Counted from the first letter of the stretch, positions 1 through 8,991 are shown. The stretch: DNA of 64,000 bases from Amaricoccus macauensis_A (GCF_049800915.1 NZ_JBNAFY010000002.1:434001-498000), one strand, 5' to 3'. Notes: generated by a model from the letters alone, not told the origin. Numbers and translations are program-made.

Positions 1-510
1 GAGGAATGCTCCTTCTACGATCCGGCGAACTTCACCTATCCCGCGGGCGCCTATGCCTGCGAGGTGGAGGTCGATCCGGGCACGGGCCGCGTCGAGGTGG
101 CGAGCTTCACTTGCGCCGATGATTTCGGCAACGTGATCAACCCGATGGTCGTCGAGGGCCAGGTGCATGGCGGCGTGGTGCAGGGGATCGGCCAGGCGCT
201 TCTCGAAGGTGTTGTTCACGATGCCGACGGGCAGCTGCTCACCGGGTCCTACATGGATTACGCCATGCCGCGCTCGAACGATGTGCCGATGGTGACGGTG
301 GATCATTCCTGTCAGACGCCCTGTACCCACAACCCGCTCGGCGTGAAGGGCTGCGGCGAGGCCGGCGCGATCGGCACCCCGCCGGCGGTTGTCAACGCGG
401 TGATCGACGCACTCAAGTCGGGCGGCCATGCGGTCGACCATATCGACATGCCGCTCACGCCGCAGAAGGTCTGGGCCGCGATGTCCGGCAGCCGCATGGC
501 TGCCGAGTAA
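1..510 (+). CDS. Molybdenum hydroxylase large subunit, C-terminal part (CoxL type)
   Basis: The reading frame is open from base 1, so only the last 169 codons are present. This is the molybdopterin-binding subunit of the xanthine dehydrogenase / aerobic CO dehydrogenase family. The segment GCGEAGAIGTPP near residue 117 of the fragment matches the conserved G(V/C)GE(S/A)G motif, whose glutamate is the catalytic base beside the Mo centre. The FAD subunit gene follows after 27 bases with a clear ribosome binding site (ggagg), so the two form one operon. The AYRGAGR/AYxCSFR signature that separates true CO dehydrogenase from other members lies upstream of the window, so the substrate cannot be set. 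Confidence 0.9.
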   Translation, partial: EECSFYDPANFTYPAGAYACEVEVDPGTGRVEVASFTCADDFGNVINPMVVEGQVHGGVVQGIGQALLEGVVHDADGQLLTGSYMDYAMPRSNDVPMVTVDHSCQTPCTHNPLGVKGCGEAGAIGTPPAVVNAVIDALKSGGHAVDHIDMPLTPQKVWAAMSGSRMAAE

Positions 511-537
511 GCGGATCGGAATTGGAGGAAACAAACC

Positions 538-1326
538 ATGTATGCTTTTGATTTCGTGAAGCCATCAAGCCTCGACGAGGCTTTGGCCGCTCTCCAGGAG
601 GAGGATGCCCAGGCGCTGGGCGGGGGCCAGACGTTGATTCCCACCCTCAAGCAACGCCTCGCGATGCCCGGCAAGCTCGTGAGCCTGCGCGGGATCGCCG
701 AACTCAAGGGGATCAAGGTCGAGGGTGGCGCCGTGGTGATCGGCGGCGGCACCAATCATGCGACCATCGCGCGCGAACTGACGGAAACCTATCCGGCGCT
801 GGCCTATCTCGCCAGCCGGATCGGCGATCCCTCGGTGCGCACGCTCGGCACCATCGGCGGAAGTGTCGCCAACAACGATCCGGCCGCCTGCTATCCGGCG
901 GCTGTCCTGGCCTCGGGCGCGACCGTCGTGACCAACGCGCGTGAAATCCCGGCGGACGACTATTTCCAGGGCATGTTCACCACGGCGCTGGAGGAAGGCG
1001 AGATCATCACCGAGATCCGCTTCCCCATCCCGCAGGCGGCGAATTACCAGAAGTTCGCCCAGCCCGCCTCGCGCTTTCCGCTCACGGGCGTCTTCTTGGC
1101 GAAATATGCCGGCGGCGTCCGCGTCGCGGTCACCGGCGCCTCGGAGGAGGGTGTGTTCCGCTGGAAGGAGGCGGAGGCGGCCTTGAGCCATGACTTCAGC
1201 CCGAGTGCCATCGACGGCTTGACGGTCGAGGCAGAGGGCATGATGGGCGACATCCACGGCACCCCGGAATACCGCGCCAATCTGGTGAAGGTGCTGACAG
1301 GGCGCGCCGTGGCGGCCGCCGGCTGA
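538..1326 (+). CDS. Molybdenum hydroxylase FAD-binding subunit (CoxM type)
   Basis: 262 residues, a normal length for the medium, FAD-carrying subunit of CoxLMS-type hydroxylases. It passes electrons from the iron-sulfur subunit onward. The two FAD motifs are visible: GGGQTLIP near residue 28 (family AGGxSLxP) and TIGGSVANNDP near residue 104 (family TIGGxxxxxDP). ATG 538 follows ggagg with good spacing. It is the last gene of its operon; the next gene is convergent and ends 7 bases away. No small 2Fe-2S subunit gene follows, so it should lie upstream, outside the window. Substrate unknown (CO or another small molecule). Confidence 0.92.
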   Translation: MYAFDFVKPSSLDEALAALQEEDAQALGGGQTLIPTLKQRLAMPGKLVSLRGIAELKGIKVEGGAVVIGGGTNHATIARELTETYPALAYLASRIGDPSVRTLGTIGGSVANNDPAACYPAAVLASGATVVTNAREIPADDYFQGMFTTALEEGEIITEIRFPIPQAANYQKFAQPASRFPLTGVFLAKYAGGVRVAVTGASEEGVFRWKEAEAALSHDFSPSAIDGLTVEAEGMMGDIHGTPEYRANLVKVLTGRAVAAAG

Positions 1327-1333
1327 ACCAGAA

Positions 1334-1903
1334 CTAATTCCGGTCCGGGGCATCCGTGCCCCGGGCCAGACCAAGCGCATAGGTCGCAATGTCCTCGGGC
1401 CAGGCCGATACGCACTCGGACAATCTTTGTGTGTCCCCGGAAAACAGGGCCCGACACGCCTCCTCGAAACCCGGAAGATCTCCTGCAATCGCCGACATGA
1501 AGCGATAGGCCGCTTCCTGTGCCTGCCGCGCGGCTGTCGCGTCTCCATCCGCCTTTCGCGCCTGATCGACAAGGCGCCGCAGTGCGGCGGATGCGCCCCC
1601 CGGTTGTGCCGCCAGCCAGTCCCAATGCCGGGGCAACAGCGTCACTTCCCGCGCGACAACCCCGAGCTTCGGACGCCCCCGCCTTCGGGGCGGGCCGGTC
1701 TCCTCCGCACCCGACGGCGCTTGGCGTTCGGCTTCTTCCCTGAGGTCGAGATCGACAAGTCGTCCGGTTCCATCCTCGAATACCAGCACGGGCATGGCGC
1801 GCTCCTGCCCGGCATGGCTGCGTACGGCTTTCGTGACCTCATCGAGCGAGCCGTTGGCGAGGACGGTGGTTTCGGCAAAGGCCGTAAAGGTCCGTAATGG
1901 CAT
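1334..1903 (-). CDS. DUF2239 family protein
   Basis: 189-residue protein that I recognise as DUF2239 from its opening (MPLRTFTAFAE) and general layout; the function of the family is unknown. The middle (about residues 65-85) is rich in Arg, Pro and Gly and looks disordered or nucleic-acid-like. The rest is predicted helical with a positively charged VDQARKADGD stretch. No signal peptide or membrane segment is visible. It is divergent from a small GIY-YIG gene, and two TACCCGGGYA palindromes lie in the shared 99-base promoter, so the pair is probably co-regulated. The start ATG at 1903 is preceded by ggagg. Confidence 0.75.
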   Translation of the reverse strand: MPLRTFTAFAETTVLANGSLDEVTKAVRSHAGQERAMPVLVFEDGTGRLVDLDLREEAERQAPSGAEETGPPRRRGRPKLGVVAREVTLLPRHWDWLAAQPGGASAALRRLVDQARKADGDATAARQAQEAAYRFMSAIAGDLPGFEEACRALFSGDTQRLSECVSAWPEDIATYALGLARGTDAPDRN

Positions 1904-1928
1904 CTGCGGTTCCTCCTTTCCCTCTATC

Positions 1929-1967
1929 TACCCGGGCAAAATAGTTCTTGCAATATATACCCGGGTA
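1929..1967. promoter_or_regulatory. Twin palindromic operators between DUF2239 and GIY-YIG genes
   Basis: TACCCGGGCA at 1929-1938 and the perfect palindrome TACCCGGGTA at 1958-1967 have centres 29 bp apart, inside AT-rich flanks that contrast with the surrounding GC-rich DNA. The first lies 26 bases from the DUF2239 start and the second 36 bases from the GIY-YIG start. This is the geometry expected for one regulator controlling both genes. The binding protein is not known; a dimeric MarR- or ArsR-like repressor would fit. Confidence 0.55.
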
Positions 1968-2002
1968 AATATATCCGCCGCAGCAGAAGGGAGATCCATC
2001 CG

Positions 2003-2341
2003 ATGACGAAACCTATCGACAGGCGCGCGGCTGCGCGCAGCTACAGGGAGCGAAAGGCCGACCGAGGCATCTATTCGGTCAGCTGCCCCGCGACCGGAGA
2101 GCGGTGGTTCGGGGCGAGCCAGGATCTGGAGAAGATCCAGAACCGTCACTGGTTCACGCTCAGACAAGGCACGCACCCGAACCGCGCGCTTCAGGCCGCA
2201 TGGAACCGGCATGGAGAGGCTGCCTTCGAGTTCAGTCTCGTTGAAATTCTCGATTCGGAGTTGAACACGCTTTCCCTGCCGCGTGTTCTCAAGGAACGGC
2301 ACGCTTTCTGGCTAACCGAGACCGGCGCAAAATCGGTCTGA
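2003..2341 (+). CDS. Small GIY-YIG nuclease-family protein
   Basis: 112 residues. GIYSV at about residue 22 and WFGAS at about residue 37 correspond to the GIY and YIG strands of the GIY-YIG fold, with the second motif degenerate (WFG instead of YIG). R-containing IQNRH near residue 47 and the acidic segment near SLVEILD occupy the places of the catalytic Arg and Glu. A basic N-terminus (RRAAARSYRERKADR) could touch nucleic acid. Stand-alone proteins of this size are widespread in Proteobacteria and mostly uncharacterised; whether this one cuts DNA is open. It is divergent from DUF2239 with a shared promoter. Confidence 0.75.
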   Translation: MTKPIDRRAAARSYRERKADRGIYSVSCPATGERWFGASQDLEKIQNRHWFTLRQGTHPNRALQAAWNRHGEAAFEFSLVEILDSELNTLSLPRVLKERHAFWLTETGAKSV

Positions 2342-2427
2342 ACAGAACGGCCTTGTGCCACTTAATCACTTGTTAGCTTTGCTCCTTTCAAATCCGCCGG
2401 GTGTTTTGGCATCGGAGTATCCCGTCG

Positions 2428-3174
2428 ATGAGTTTTTCCTCCAACAAACCCGGCAGCGTTTCGCTCGGCAGCCTGCGCCGCCAGTGCCTGTTCGCCGTGA
2501 CGATCCTCCTGGTGGAGGATAGCCGCAGCGCGTCCGAAGCCATCCGTCTCTTCGCGGCGGAAAGCGGGGCCCGTGTGCGCCGGGCAGACAGTCTTCACGC
2601 AGCCAGCCGGCATCTGGCGATCTATCGTCCCAACGTGGTGATCGTGGATCTCGGTCTGCCTGATGGCGATGGCATGACCCTGGTGCGTCACCTCGCCTCC
2701 GCCTCGACCCCCATACAGGGCATCATCGCGTTGAGCGGGCACGACCGGTCCGAATGGCAGGCCGAAGCCATGAAGGCTGGCGCATCGGCCTGCATGGAAA
2801 AGCCGATCCCGAGCCTCAAGGCGTTCCAGGAATGCATTCTGGGCGTCCTGCCGGATGCGGACACGAGACGCGGACCGGACGAGTTGCGCAATCTCGAACT
2901 GATGGACCGCGCCTCCATGCGCACGGCCTTCTCCGAAGACCTCGTGCGGGCGCGTGCGCTGCTCGACGAGGCGCTGAAGATCCGCGATGGCGAGACGATC
3001 GCCTATTGCGCCCAGTTCGTTCATTCGGTCGGCGAAATGCTTGAGGACGCCCCCCTCGAGGCCGCGGCCCTTCAGGCCGCCGAGACCCCCACAAGCGCGA
3101 ACGCACTGCTCGACCTGCTCGCCTCGCGCCTCTCGGACGGGCGTGGTGGCAGCACGATGCAGGGCGTCGCCTGA
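2428..3174 (+). CDS. Orphan response regulator with receiver domain
   Basis: The receiver domain begins at TILLVEDS. The phospho-acceptor Asp sits in VIVDLGLPDGDG and the conserved Lys in MEKPI, so the phosphorylation site is intact. The remaining C-terminal 100 or so residues are Ala/Leu-rich, predicted helical and match no output domain I know; an Hpt-like or dimerisation role is possible. No histidine kinase gene is adjacent. Start choice is uncertain: GTG 2401, ATG 2428 and GTG 2497 are in frame. ATG 2428 is used here, but GTG 2497 would give the usual short lead into the first beta strand. Confidence 0.8.
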   Translation: MSFSSNKPGSVSLGSLRRQCLFAVTILLVEDSRSASEAIRLFAAESGARVRRADSLHAASRHLAIYRPNVVIVDLGLPDGDGMTLVRHLASASTPIQGIIALSGHDRSEWQAEAMKAGASACMEKPIPSLKAFQECILGVLPDADTRRGPDELRNLELMDRASMRTAFSEDLVRARALLDEALKIRDGETIAYCAQFVHSVGEMLEDAPLEAAALQAAETPTSANALLDLLASRLSDGRGGSTMQGVA

Positions 3175-3266
3175 CAGAGCGACCACCACTCACAATGGCT
3201 TGACCGCCGCTATCCCTTTCGCCCTTCGAAGGCTATCCTTCCCGCACCAAGTTGCGGGGAATTTTC

Positions 3267-4376
3267 ATGCGGATCCACCATTCGATCGCCGGCCTGGCCA
3301 TCCTCGGCCTTTCTGCCATACCGGGCATTGCGGAGACCTTTTCCGCTTCCGTCGGTGAGATCGAGGTCACGCAAACCGTCTCCGGTCTCGACACGCCCTG
3401 GGCCATCGCCTTCCTGCCCAGCGGCGGTCAGCTCATCACCGAACGCGAGGGCCGTCTGCTCCTGGTCTCGGGCGCCGCCGCCCGCAGCGTCAGCGGTGTG
3501 CCGGACGTCTGGGCAAGCGGGCAGGGTGGGTTGCTCGATGTCGTCGTCGCGCGCGACTTCGCACAATCCGGGGAGATCTTCCTCAGTTACGCCGAACCGG
3601 TACGGGGCGGGGCCGCGACCGCAGTGGCCGTTGCCAGCCTCGACACCGAAACCGCCAGCCTAAGCAACCTCCGGGTGATCTTCCGGCAGGGCGAGGCCAG
3701 CAGGTCGTCCCGGCATTTCGGCAGCCGGATCGTCGAGGCGCCAGACGGCACGCTCTATGTCACCCTGGGCGAACGGGGCGACCGGCAACAGGCCCAGAGC
3801 CTCGAGAGCTACAAGGGAAAACTCGTCCGCATCAACCGCGACGGCACCATTCCCAAGGGCAATCCCTTTTCGGACGGCACGGCTCCCGCGATCTGGTCCT
3901 ATGGCCACCGCAACCCGCAAGGCGCAGCACTCGATGGCGCAGGGGCGCTCTGGCTCGTCGAACACGGCGCGCGCGGCGGGGACGAGATCAACCGCCCCGA
4001 GCCGGGAAAGAACTACGGCTGGCCCGAGATCAGCTACGGCGAAGAGTATTCCGGCGGACGGATCGGGCGCGGCACCTCGGCGCCGGGCATGGAGCAGCCG
4101 CTGCACTACTGGGACCCGTCCATCGCTCCCTCTGGCATGATGATCTACTCGGGTCGCCTCTGGCCGGAATGGCGCGGTGACATCTTCGTCGGCTCGCTCA
4201 AGTTCGACTTCATCTCCCGGCTCGATGTCGCGGGCGGAAGCGTGTCCGAGGCCGAGCGCCTGTTCGAAGGCGACTACATCCGGATACGCGATATACGCGA
4301 GGCTCCCGACGGCAGCATCTGGTTCCTGGCCGAATCCGACGGCGCCGCCTACCGGATCACACCCGCGGGCAATTGA
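3267..4376 (+). CDS. Periplasmic PQQ-dependent sugar (aldose) dehydrogenase
   Basis: 369 residues beginning with a signal peptide (hydrophobic core AGLAILGLSAIPGIA, cleavage near residue 22). It is a six-bladed propeller of the soluble aldose sugar dehydrogenase family (E. coli YliI). Family residues are visible: the general-base His in RHFGSRI, GERGDRQQ, YGHRNPQG and EHGARGGDEIN. Such enzymes oxidise aldoses at C1 in the periplasm using PQQ. A TTG five codons upstream is in frame, but ATG 3267 gives the correct signal peptide. It ends 4 bases from a convergent regulator gene. No PQQ synthesis genes are in the window. Confidence 0.88.
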   Translation: MRIHHSIAGLAILGLSAIPGIAETFSASVGEIEVTQTVSGLDTPWAIAFLPSGGQLITEREGRLLLVSGAAARSVSGVPDVWASGQGGLLDVVVARDFAQSGEIFLSYAEPVRGGAATAVAVASLDTETASLSNLRVIFRQGEASRSSRHFGSRIVEAPDGTLYVTLGERGDRQQAQSLESYKGKLVRINRDGTIPKGNPFSDGTAPAIWSYGHRNPQGAALDGAGALWLVEHGARGGDEINRPEPGKNYGWPEISYGEEYSGGRIGRGTSAPGMEQPLHYWDPSIAPSGMMIYSGRLWPEWRGDIFVGSLKFDFISRLDVAGGSVSEAERLFEGDYIRIRDIREAPDGSIWFLAESDGAAYRITPAGN

Positions 4377-4380
4377 CGCG

Positions 4381-5394
4381 CTAGGCCTGCTCCTGGACCC
4401 CGCTTGTGCCGCGCTCGCGGTAGGGGGTCGTCTCGTAGAGCGCGCGGTAGCATTTCGAGAAATGCGACGGCGAGGTGAAGCCGCAGGCGAGCGCCACATT
4501 GATCACGCTCATGTCGGTCTGGAGCAGCAGGTTGCGCGCCTTCCGCAGCCGCAGTTCCATGTAGTAGCGCTTCGGACTGCGGTTGAGATAGCGGCGGAAA
4601 AGCCGCTCGAGCTGTCGCGTGGAAAGGTCGGAATCCTGAGCCAGCACCGAGGGCGAGATCGGCTCCTCGATATTCTCCTCCATACGCTGGATGATGGCCG
4701 CGAGCTTGGGATGACGCACACCGATCCGGGTCGGGATCGACAACCGCTGCTCCTCGCTTCCAGAGCGCAGGGAGGTGTGGATCAACTGATCGGCCACGAG
4801 GTTCGCGAGATCCGAACCATGCGTGCGGCTGATAAGGTTGATCATCAGATCGATGGAGGCCGTGCCGCCCGAGGCGGTGTATCGGTTGGCATCGATCACG
4901 AAGATATTCTCCGTGAGATCCACATCCGGGTATTCCTCCTCGAAACTGTCCCGGTTCTCCCAGTGGATCGTGCAACGGCGCCCGTCCAGAAGCCCCGCTT
5001 CGGCCAAAACCTGCGCCCCGGTGCACAGGCCCGCCACCGCGAGCCCCTTCCGGCTCTCGCGCCGCAGCCAGGTGACGACCGGCTTGGTGATGGTCTGCCG
5101 CACATCGAGGCCCGTGACGACGACGATCGTGCTGTCACGCGGCAGTTCGGTCAATCCGCTCTCCACTTCGACCGAAATGCCCGTGGAGGACCTGACCGGT
5201 GCGCCCGTCTCGCTGACGACCCGCCACTGGTAGAGCGGCTTGCCGGACATCCGGTTGGCGAGCCTGAGCGGTTCGAGCCCGCCGGAGAAAGCGCTCAAGG
5301 TGAAGTTCTCCAGCAGGAGAAACACGAAAGTATGCGTCTTCGTTTCTTGTTGGGCGGCCATTCGGACGGCGTCCTGACTGAGAGCAAGGGTCAT
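4381..5394 (-). CDS. GlxA-family AraC-type regulator with DJ-1/PfpI domain
   Basis: 337 residues. The N-terminal half is a DJ-1/PfpI-like amidotransferase fold with a nucleophile-elbow-like Cys in GLCTGAQ. The C-terminal hundred residues form an AraC double HTH (ISPSVLAQDSDLSTRQLERLF, then NVALACGFTSPSHFSKCYR). This is the architecture of GbdR/GlxA regulators, several of which control choline, betaine, carnitine or arginine catabolism. The target here cannot be read from the neighbours, which are a sugar dehydrogenase and DAHP synthase. A TTG ten codons further upstream is possible, but ATG 5394 fits homologues better. Confidence 0.88.
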   Translation of the reverse strand: MTLALSQDAVRMAAQQETKTHTFVFLLLENFTLSAFSGGLEPLRLANRMSGKPLYQWRVVSETGAPVRSSTGISVEVESGLTELPRDSTIVVVTGLDVRQTITKPVVTWLRRESRKGLAVAGLCTGAQVLAEAGLLDGRRCTIHWENRDSFEEEYPDVDLTENIFVIDANRYTASGGTASIDLMINLISRTHGSDLANLVADQLIHTSLRSGSEEQRLSIPTRIGVRHPKLAAIIQRMEENIEEPISPSVLAQDSDLSTRQLERLFRRYLNRSPKRYYMELRLRKARNLLLQTDMSVINVALACGFTSPSHFSKCYRALYETTPYRERGTSGVQEQA

Positions 5395-5516
5395 AGCTTG
5401 ATCCCGGTGGATTTGGGGGGTCAAGAACGAATCGTGTAATATCGGACGGTGGAACTATCGGGGAAGCTCGACTATACGAGAACGCCCGAATCAACAATTG
5501 TCAGGGAGCGAGAGCG

Positions 5517-6887
5517 ATGTGCGCTGAATGGACCAAATCCGGATGGCGGGAGAAACCGCGGATCCAGATGCCGGATTATCCGGATGCTGACGCACTTCAG
5601 GCGGTGGAGGCAAAGCTTGCCTCCTATCCTCCCCTGGTTTTTGCCGGCGAGGCACGCCGACTGCGCGGTGAGCTGGCCGCGGCCTCCGAGGGCAAGGCCT
5701 TTCTGCTTCAGGGCGGGGACTGCGCCGAGAGCTTCGCCGATTTCCGGGCCGACAACATCCGCGACACCTTCCAGGTCATGCTGCAGATGGCCGTGGTCCT
5801 GACCTTTGGCGCGAAATGCCCTGTGGTGAAGATCGGCCGCATGGCCGGCCAGTTCGCCAAGCCCCGCTCGTCCCCCGTCGAGAAGGTCGGCGATCGCGAG
5901 CTTCCGTCCTACCGCGGCGACATCATCAACGGTTTCGAGCCCACGGATGAATCCCGCGTGCCCGATCCGAACCGGATGCTCCAGGCCTACATGCAGGCCG
6001 CCGGAACGCTGAACCTGCTGCGCGCCTTCAGCCAGGGCGGTTTCGCCGACATCAACCGCGTGCATTCCTGGACGCTCGATTTCACCGCCGGTGAAGAGGG
6101 CTATGCGGAATACCACGAGCTCGCGAACCGCATCTCGGAATCGCTCCAGTTCATGCAGGCCGCGGGCGTCAACGATCACAACGCCGACAGCCTGCACCGG
6201 GTGAACTTCTACACCTCCCACGAGGCGCTCCTGCTCGAATATGAACAGGCCCTGGCGCGTGTCGACAGCACCACCGGCGTGCCGGTCGCGGGCTCCGGCC
6301 ACATGATCTGGATCGGCGACCGCACCCGCCAGGTCGACGGCGCGCATGTGGAGTTCTGCCGCGGCGTGCAGAACCCGATCGGTCTGAAATGTGGCCCGAC
6401 CATCTCCGAGAGCGACCTGCTCAAGCTGATCGACACCCTCAACCCGAAGAACGAAGCCGGGCGGCTCACGCTGATCTCGCGCTTCGGCGCGGGCAATGTG
6501 GGCGAGCACCTGCCGAAGCTCATCCGGGCTGTCGAGCGCGAAGGCCGCAAGGTGCTGTGGTGCTGCGATCCGATGCACGGCAACACGATCAAGTCGGAAA
6601 CCGGCTACAAGACCCGGCCCTTCGAGCGCGTGCTGCGCGAGGTCCGCGAGTTCTTCGCCATCCATGCAGCCGAAGGCACGATCCCGGGCGGGGTGCATTT
6701 CGAGATGACCGGCCGTGACGTGACCGAATGCACCGGTGGTGTCCGGGCCGTGCTCGACGAGAACCTCTCCGACCGCTACCACACTGCCTGCGATCCGCGC
6801 CTGAATGCGTCCCAGTCGCTGGAACTCGCCTTCCTGGTCGCGGACATGCTGCACAATCGCCGCGAGGCACAGCGCGCGGCCGTCTGA
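5517..6887 (+). CDS. Class II (plant-type) DAHP synthase
   Basis: 456 residues, the standard length of class II 3-deoxy-7-phosphoheptulonate synthase. It condenses phosphoenolpyruvate and erythrose 4-phosphate in the first step of aromatic amino acid synthesis. Family landmarks are QGGDCAESF (metal-binding Cys, about residue 69), RMAGQFAKPRS, and CDPMHGNT near residue 352. ATG 5517 is preceded by a purine-rich ggagcgag. It is transcribed alone, and a hairpin terminator follows at 6910. Confidence 0.96.
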   Translation: MCAEWTKSGWREKPRIQMPDYPDADALQAVEAKLASYPPLVFAGEARRLRGELAAASEGKAFLLQGGDCAESFADFRADNIRDTFQVMLQMAVVLTFGAKCPVVKIGRMAGQFAKPRSSPVEKVGDRELPSYRGDIINGFEPTDESRVPDPNRMLQAYMQAAGTLNLLRAFSQGGFADINRVHSWTLDFTAGEEGYAEYHELANRISESLQFMQAAGVNDHNADSLHRVNFYTSHEALLLEYEQALARVDSTTGVPVAGSGHMIWIGDRTRQVDGAHVEFCRGVQNPIGLKCGPTISESDLLKLIDTLNPKNEAGRLTLISRFGAGNVGEHLPKLIRAVEREGRKVLWCCDPMHGNTIKSETGYKTRPFERVLREVREFFAIHAAEGTIPGGVHFEMTGRDVTECTGGVRAVLDENLSDRYHTACDPRLNASQSLELAFLVADMLHNRREAQRAAV

Positions 6888-6909
6888 GCGCACGCACCTG
6901 ACCGATCAT

Positions 6910-6945
6910 CGGGCGGCGGAAGAAACTGCCGCCCGTTTCCTTTCG
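6910..6945 (+). terminator. Rho-independent terminator after DAHP synthase
   Basis: Perfect 8-bp stem cgggcggc (6910-6917) / gccgcccg (6928-6935) with a 10-base loop, followed by the T-rich tttcctttc. It lies 22 bases after the DAHP synthase stop codon. Confidence 0.75.
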
Positions 6946-7016
6946 AACACTCTGGCCGGATCGACGGGGAGGTCTCACCCCTTCTCCGTTCTCGGCACTG
7001 GCGCGGGATCACGATC

Positions 7017-7901
7017 GTGGCTGAAACGAAGCTCCTGGTTCTCACCCATGCGGATGACGTCCGCGACGACGATGTTGCGGCCATGGCGGCGCGGATGCGC
7101 GATGCCGGCCTTGAGCCGTCCGAGCCTGCCCGGCTTGCGGGAACGGCCATCCGGATACCGTTTCGGGGCACTCTGCCTGAGGGTATGAAGCCGGCCGACC
7201 TGACCGGTGGGCGCGATCTGGACGCGAATGTCGTCCCGGCAAACGTCCGGTTCCGCATGCTGATCGCCGACATGGATTCGACGATGATCGCTGTCGAATG
7301 CATCGACGAGCTTGCGGATTTTGCCGGCGTGAAGGATCGCGTTGCCGATATCACCGAGCGTGCAATGCGCGGCGAGCTTGATTTCGAGGCCGCACTGATC
7401 GAGCGCGTGGGGCTGCTCAAGGGGCTCCCCGAAGCCGATCTTGCGGCCTGTTTCGAGGAGCGCGTCAAGCTCAACCCCGGTGCGCGCCAGCTCGTGCAAA
7501 CCGTGAATGCCGAGGGCGGCATGACGGTGCTCGTATCGGGGGGCTTCACCTATTTCTCGTCCCGCGTGGCCGAGCAGACCGGCTTCCAGATCCACCGCGC
7601 CAACGAACTGCTTTTCGAGGATGGTCGGCTGACCGGGGATGTGGCCCGTCCAATCCTGGGCCGGGCCTCGAAGCTGGAGATGCTGAACGCGGTTTGCGCC
7701 GAGAAGGGCATCTCCACGAAGGAGGTCATCGCCATCGGCGACGGGGCCAACGATCTCTCGATGATCGAGGCCGCGGGGCTCGGTGTGGCCTATCATGCCA
7801 AACCGGCGCTCCGGGAGGCGGCGGACGCCACGCTGGACGTCTCCGACCTGACAGCCGTTCTGGCGCTTCAGGGGATTCCGGAAGCCAACTGGCAAACTTG
7901 A
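7017..7901 (+). CDS. serB: Phosphoserine phosphatase
   Basis: 294 residues: an N-terminal ACT-like region (about 1-75), then a HAD phosphatase domain. Motif I is DMDSTM (nucleophile D85, acid D87). The later motif GDGANDLSM near residue 242 supplies the Mg-binding Asp pair. It hydrolyses O-phosphoserine to serine, the last step of the phosphorylated serine pathway. The start is GTG 7017, giving MAETKLLVL, the normal N-terminus of alphaproteobacterial SerB. No serC or serA is adjacent. Confidence 0.95.
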   Translation: MAETKLLVLTHADDVRDDDVAAMAARMRDAGLEPSEPARLAGTAIRIPFRGTLPEGMKPADLTGGRDLDANVVPANVRFRMLIADMDSTMIAVECIDELADFAGVKDRVADITERAMRGELDFEAALIERVGLLKGLPEADLAACFEERVKLNPGARQLVQTVNAEGGMTVLVSGGFTYFSSRVAEQTGFQIHRANELLFEDGRLTGDVARPILGRASKLEMLNAVCAEKGISTKEVIAIGDGANDLSMIEAAGLGVAYHAKPALREAADATLDVSDLTAVLALQGIPEANWQT

Positions 7902-8136
7902 AACGGGGCGCAAGCGGCGGACCCGTCTCGGCGGGCTCGCCCGCATGAGGGCTTCGCAACGGCCCGCACGCATGCCCGGCATTCGATTTGCCCCGGCGTG
8001 CGGGCACGCCCACATCTTTCCCGCTCCTGATTGCGCGTGCGCGGAGCCGAGGGCAGGTTACAGTAGTAACACACCACAACGGCAGAGCGCGGGCCCAACT
8101 CCGGCCGGCGCGTTCTGCTGGCAGTTCCTCAAGGGG

Positions 8137-8793
8137 CTATTTTCCGTCGATGATCCGGAGCTTCGGCGTTCCGCCGGTCGTTCGCGAGCGCCCCGCGGCA
8201 TCCGGGTTTCCGTCGATCGAGCGCAGTTGCGGCCCCTTCGTCGGTGCCGGGCCGAACCCGGCCTGCTCTTCCGCGAAACCGGGCAGGGGCTGGCTGGCTT
8301 CCGTGCTTTCGCTCGGTTCGATCGGCGCGACGGTCACATCGGTGATCGTGAAGGAAAGCGGTGGCGCGAAGAAATCGCCGCGGCCGGAAATCCCGCCCAG
8401 AACCCGGTTGATGTCGCCGAAATCGCTGCGAAGCGGCATGAGCAGCATTGCGGCCTCGTAGGTGCCGGTGCGGTTCGGCGCTTCGAGCTTGAGTTCGACC
8501 ACCGCGGGTTCGTTCATCACCACATGCAACAGCCGTTGATAGCGCTGGCGGTCCACGTCGTCGATGAGGTATCCCGGCTGCATGCCGCGCACCTCCATAC
8601 CCATCATCTCGCAGACCTTCATGCCGGCGAGACGGATACGCATGTTGTTCTCACCGATCTTCTCGATGATGAACATGTTCTCTAGGGCTGATTCGAACTG
8701 GCGCGGATCGATTTCGGCGCGATACGGCGCGATGCGCCCGGCGCGAAGCCGCTCCCAGTAGGATTTCAGCGAGGTTAGCATGAGATCAGTCAT
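8137..8793 (-). CDS. PAS domain protein (PAS_5 family)
   Basis: 218 residues. Residues about 5-140 match the PAS_5 family: SLKSYWERLRAGR, ALENMFIIEKIG, NNMRIRLAGMKVCEMMGMEVRGM, DDVDRQRYQRLL. It has no kinase, GGDEF or HTH output domain. The C-terminal 70 residues are Pro/Ser/Gly-rich and probably disordered. This family is typical of Alphaproteobacteria and its role is not established. It is divergent from yicC across a 200-base AT-rich promoter region. Confidence 0.82.
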   Translation of the reverse strand: MTDLMLTSLKSYWERLRAGRIAPYRAEIDPRQFESALENMFIIEKIGENNMRIRLAGMKVCEMMGMEVRGMQPGYLIDDVDRQRYQRLLHVVMNEPAVVELKLEAPNRTGTYEAAMLLMPLRSDFGDINRVLGGISGRGDFFAPPLSFTITDVTVAPIEPSESTEASQPLPGFAEEQAGFGPAPTKGPQLRSIDGNPDAAGRSRTTGGTPKLRIIDGK

Positions 8794-8991
8794 CAGCGTC
8801 TCGACCAGTTCGGAACCGGGTTGGCCCTCCCCACACAGGGCAACCGCGATTGGTAAACAATTCCCTTATACGTTATACGACACCCCTCGCAATGTCGCGC
8901 GTTTTGATCAGATTTCATTAATTCGCGTAAAAATTTGGATAAAATCCGTGGCCAGCGAGAAAATTTTTCCCAAGCACGCAAGGGAGTGCCC

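Noticed and set aside
4177..5439. 420-codon plus-strand frame
   Set aside because: It lies opposite the GlxA-type regulator and end of the sugar dehydrogenase; composition is that of antisense GC-rich coding DNA and it has no family motifs.
5472..6893. 473-codon minus-strand frame
   Set aside because: Complete antisense shadow of the well-supported class II DAHP synthase.
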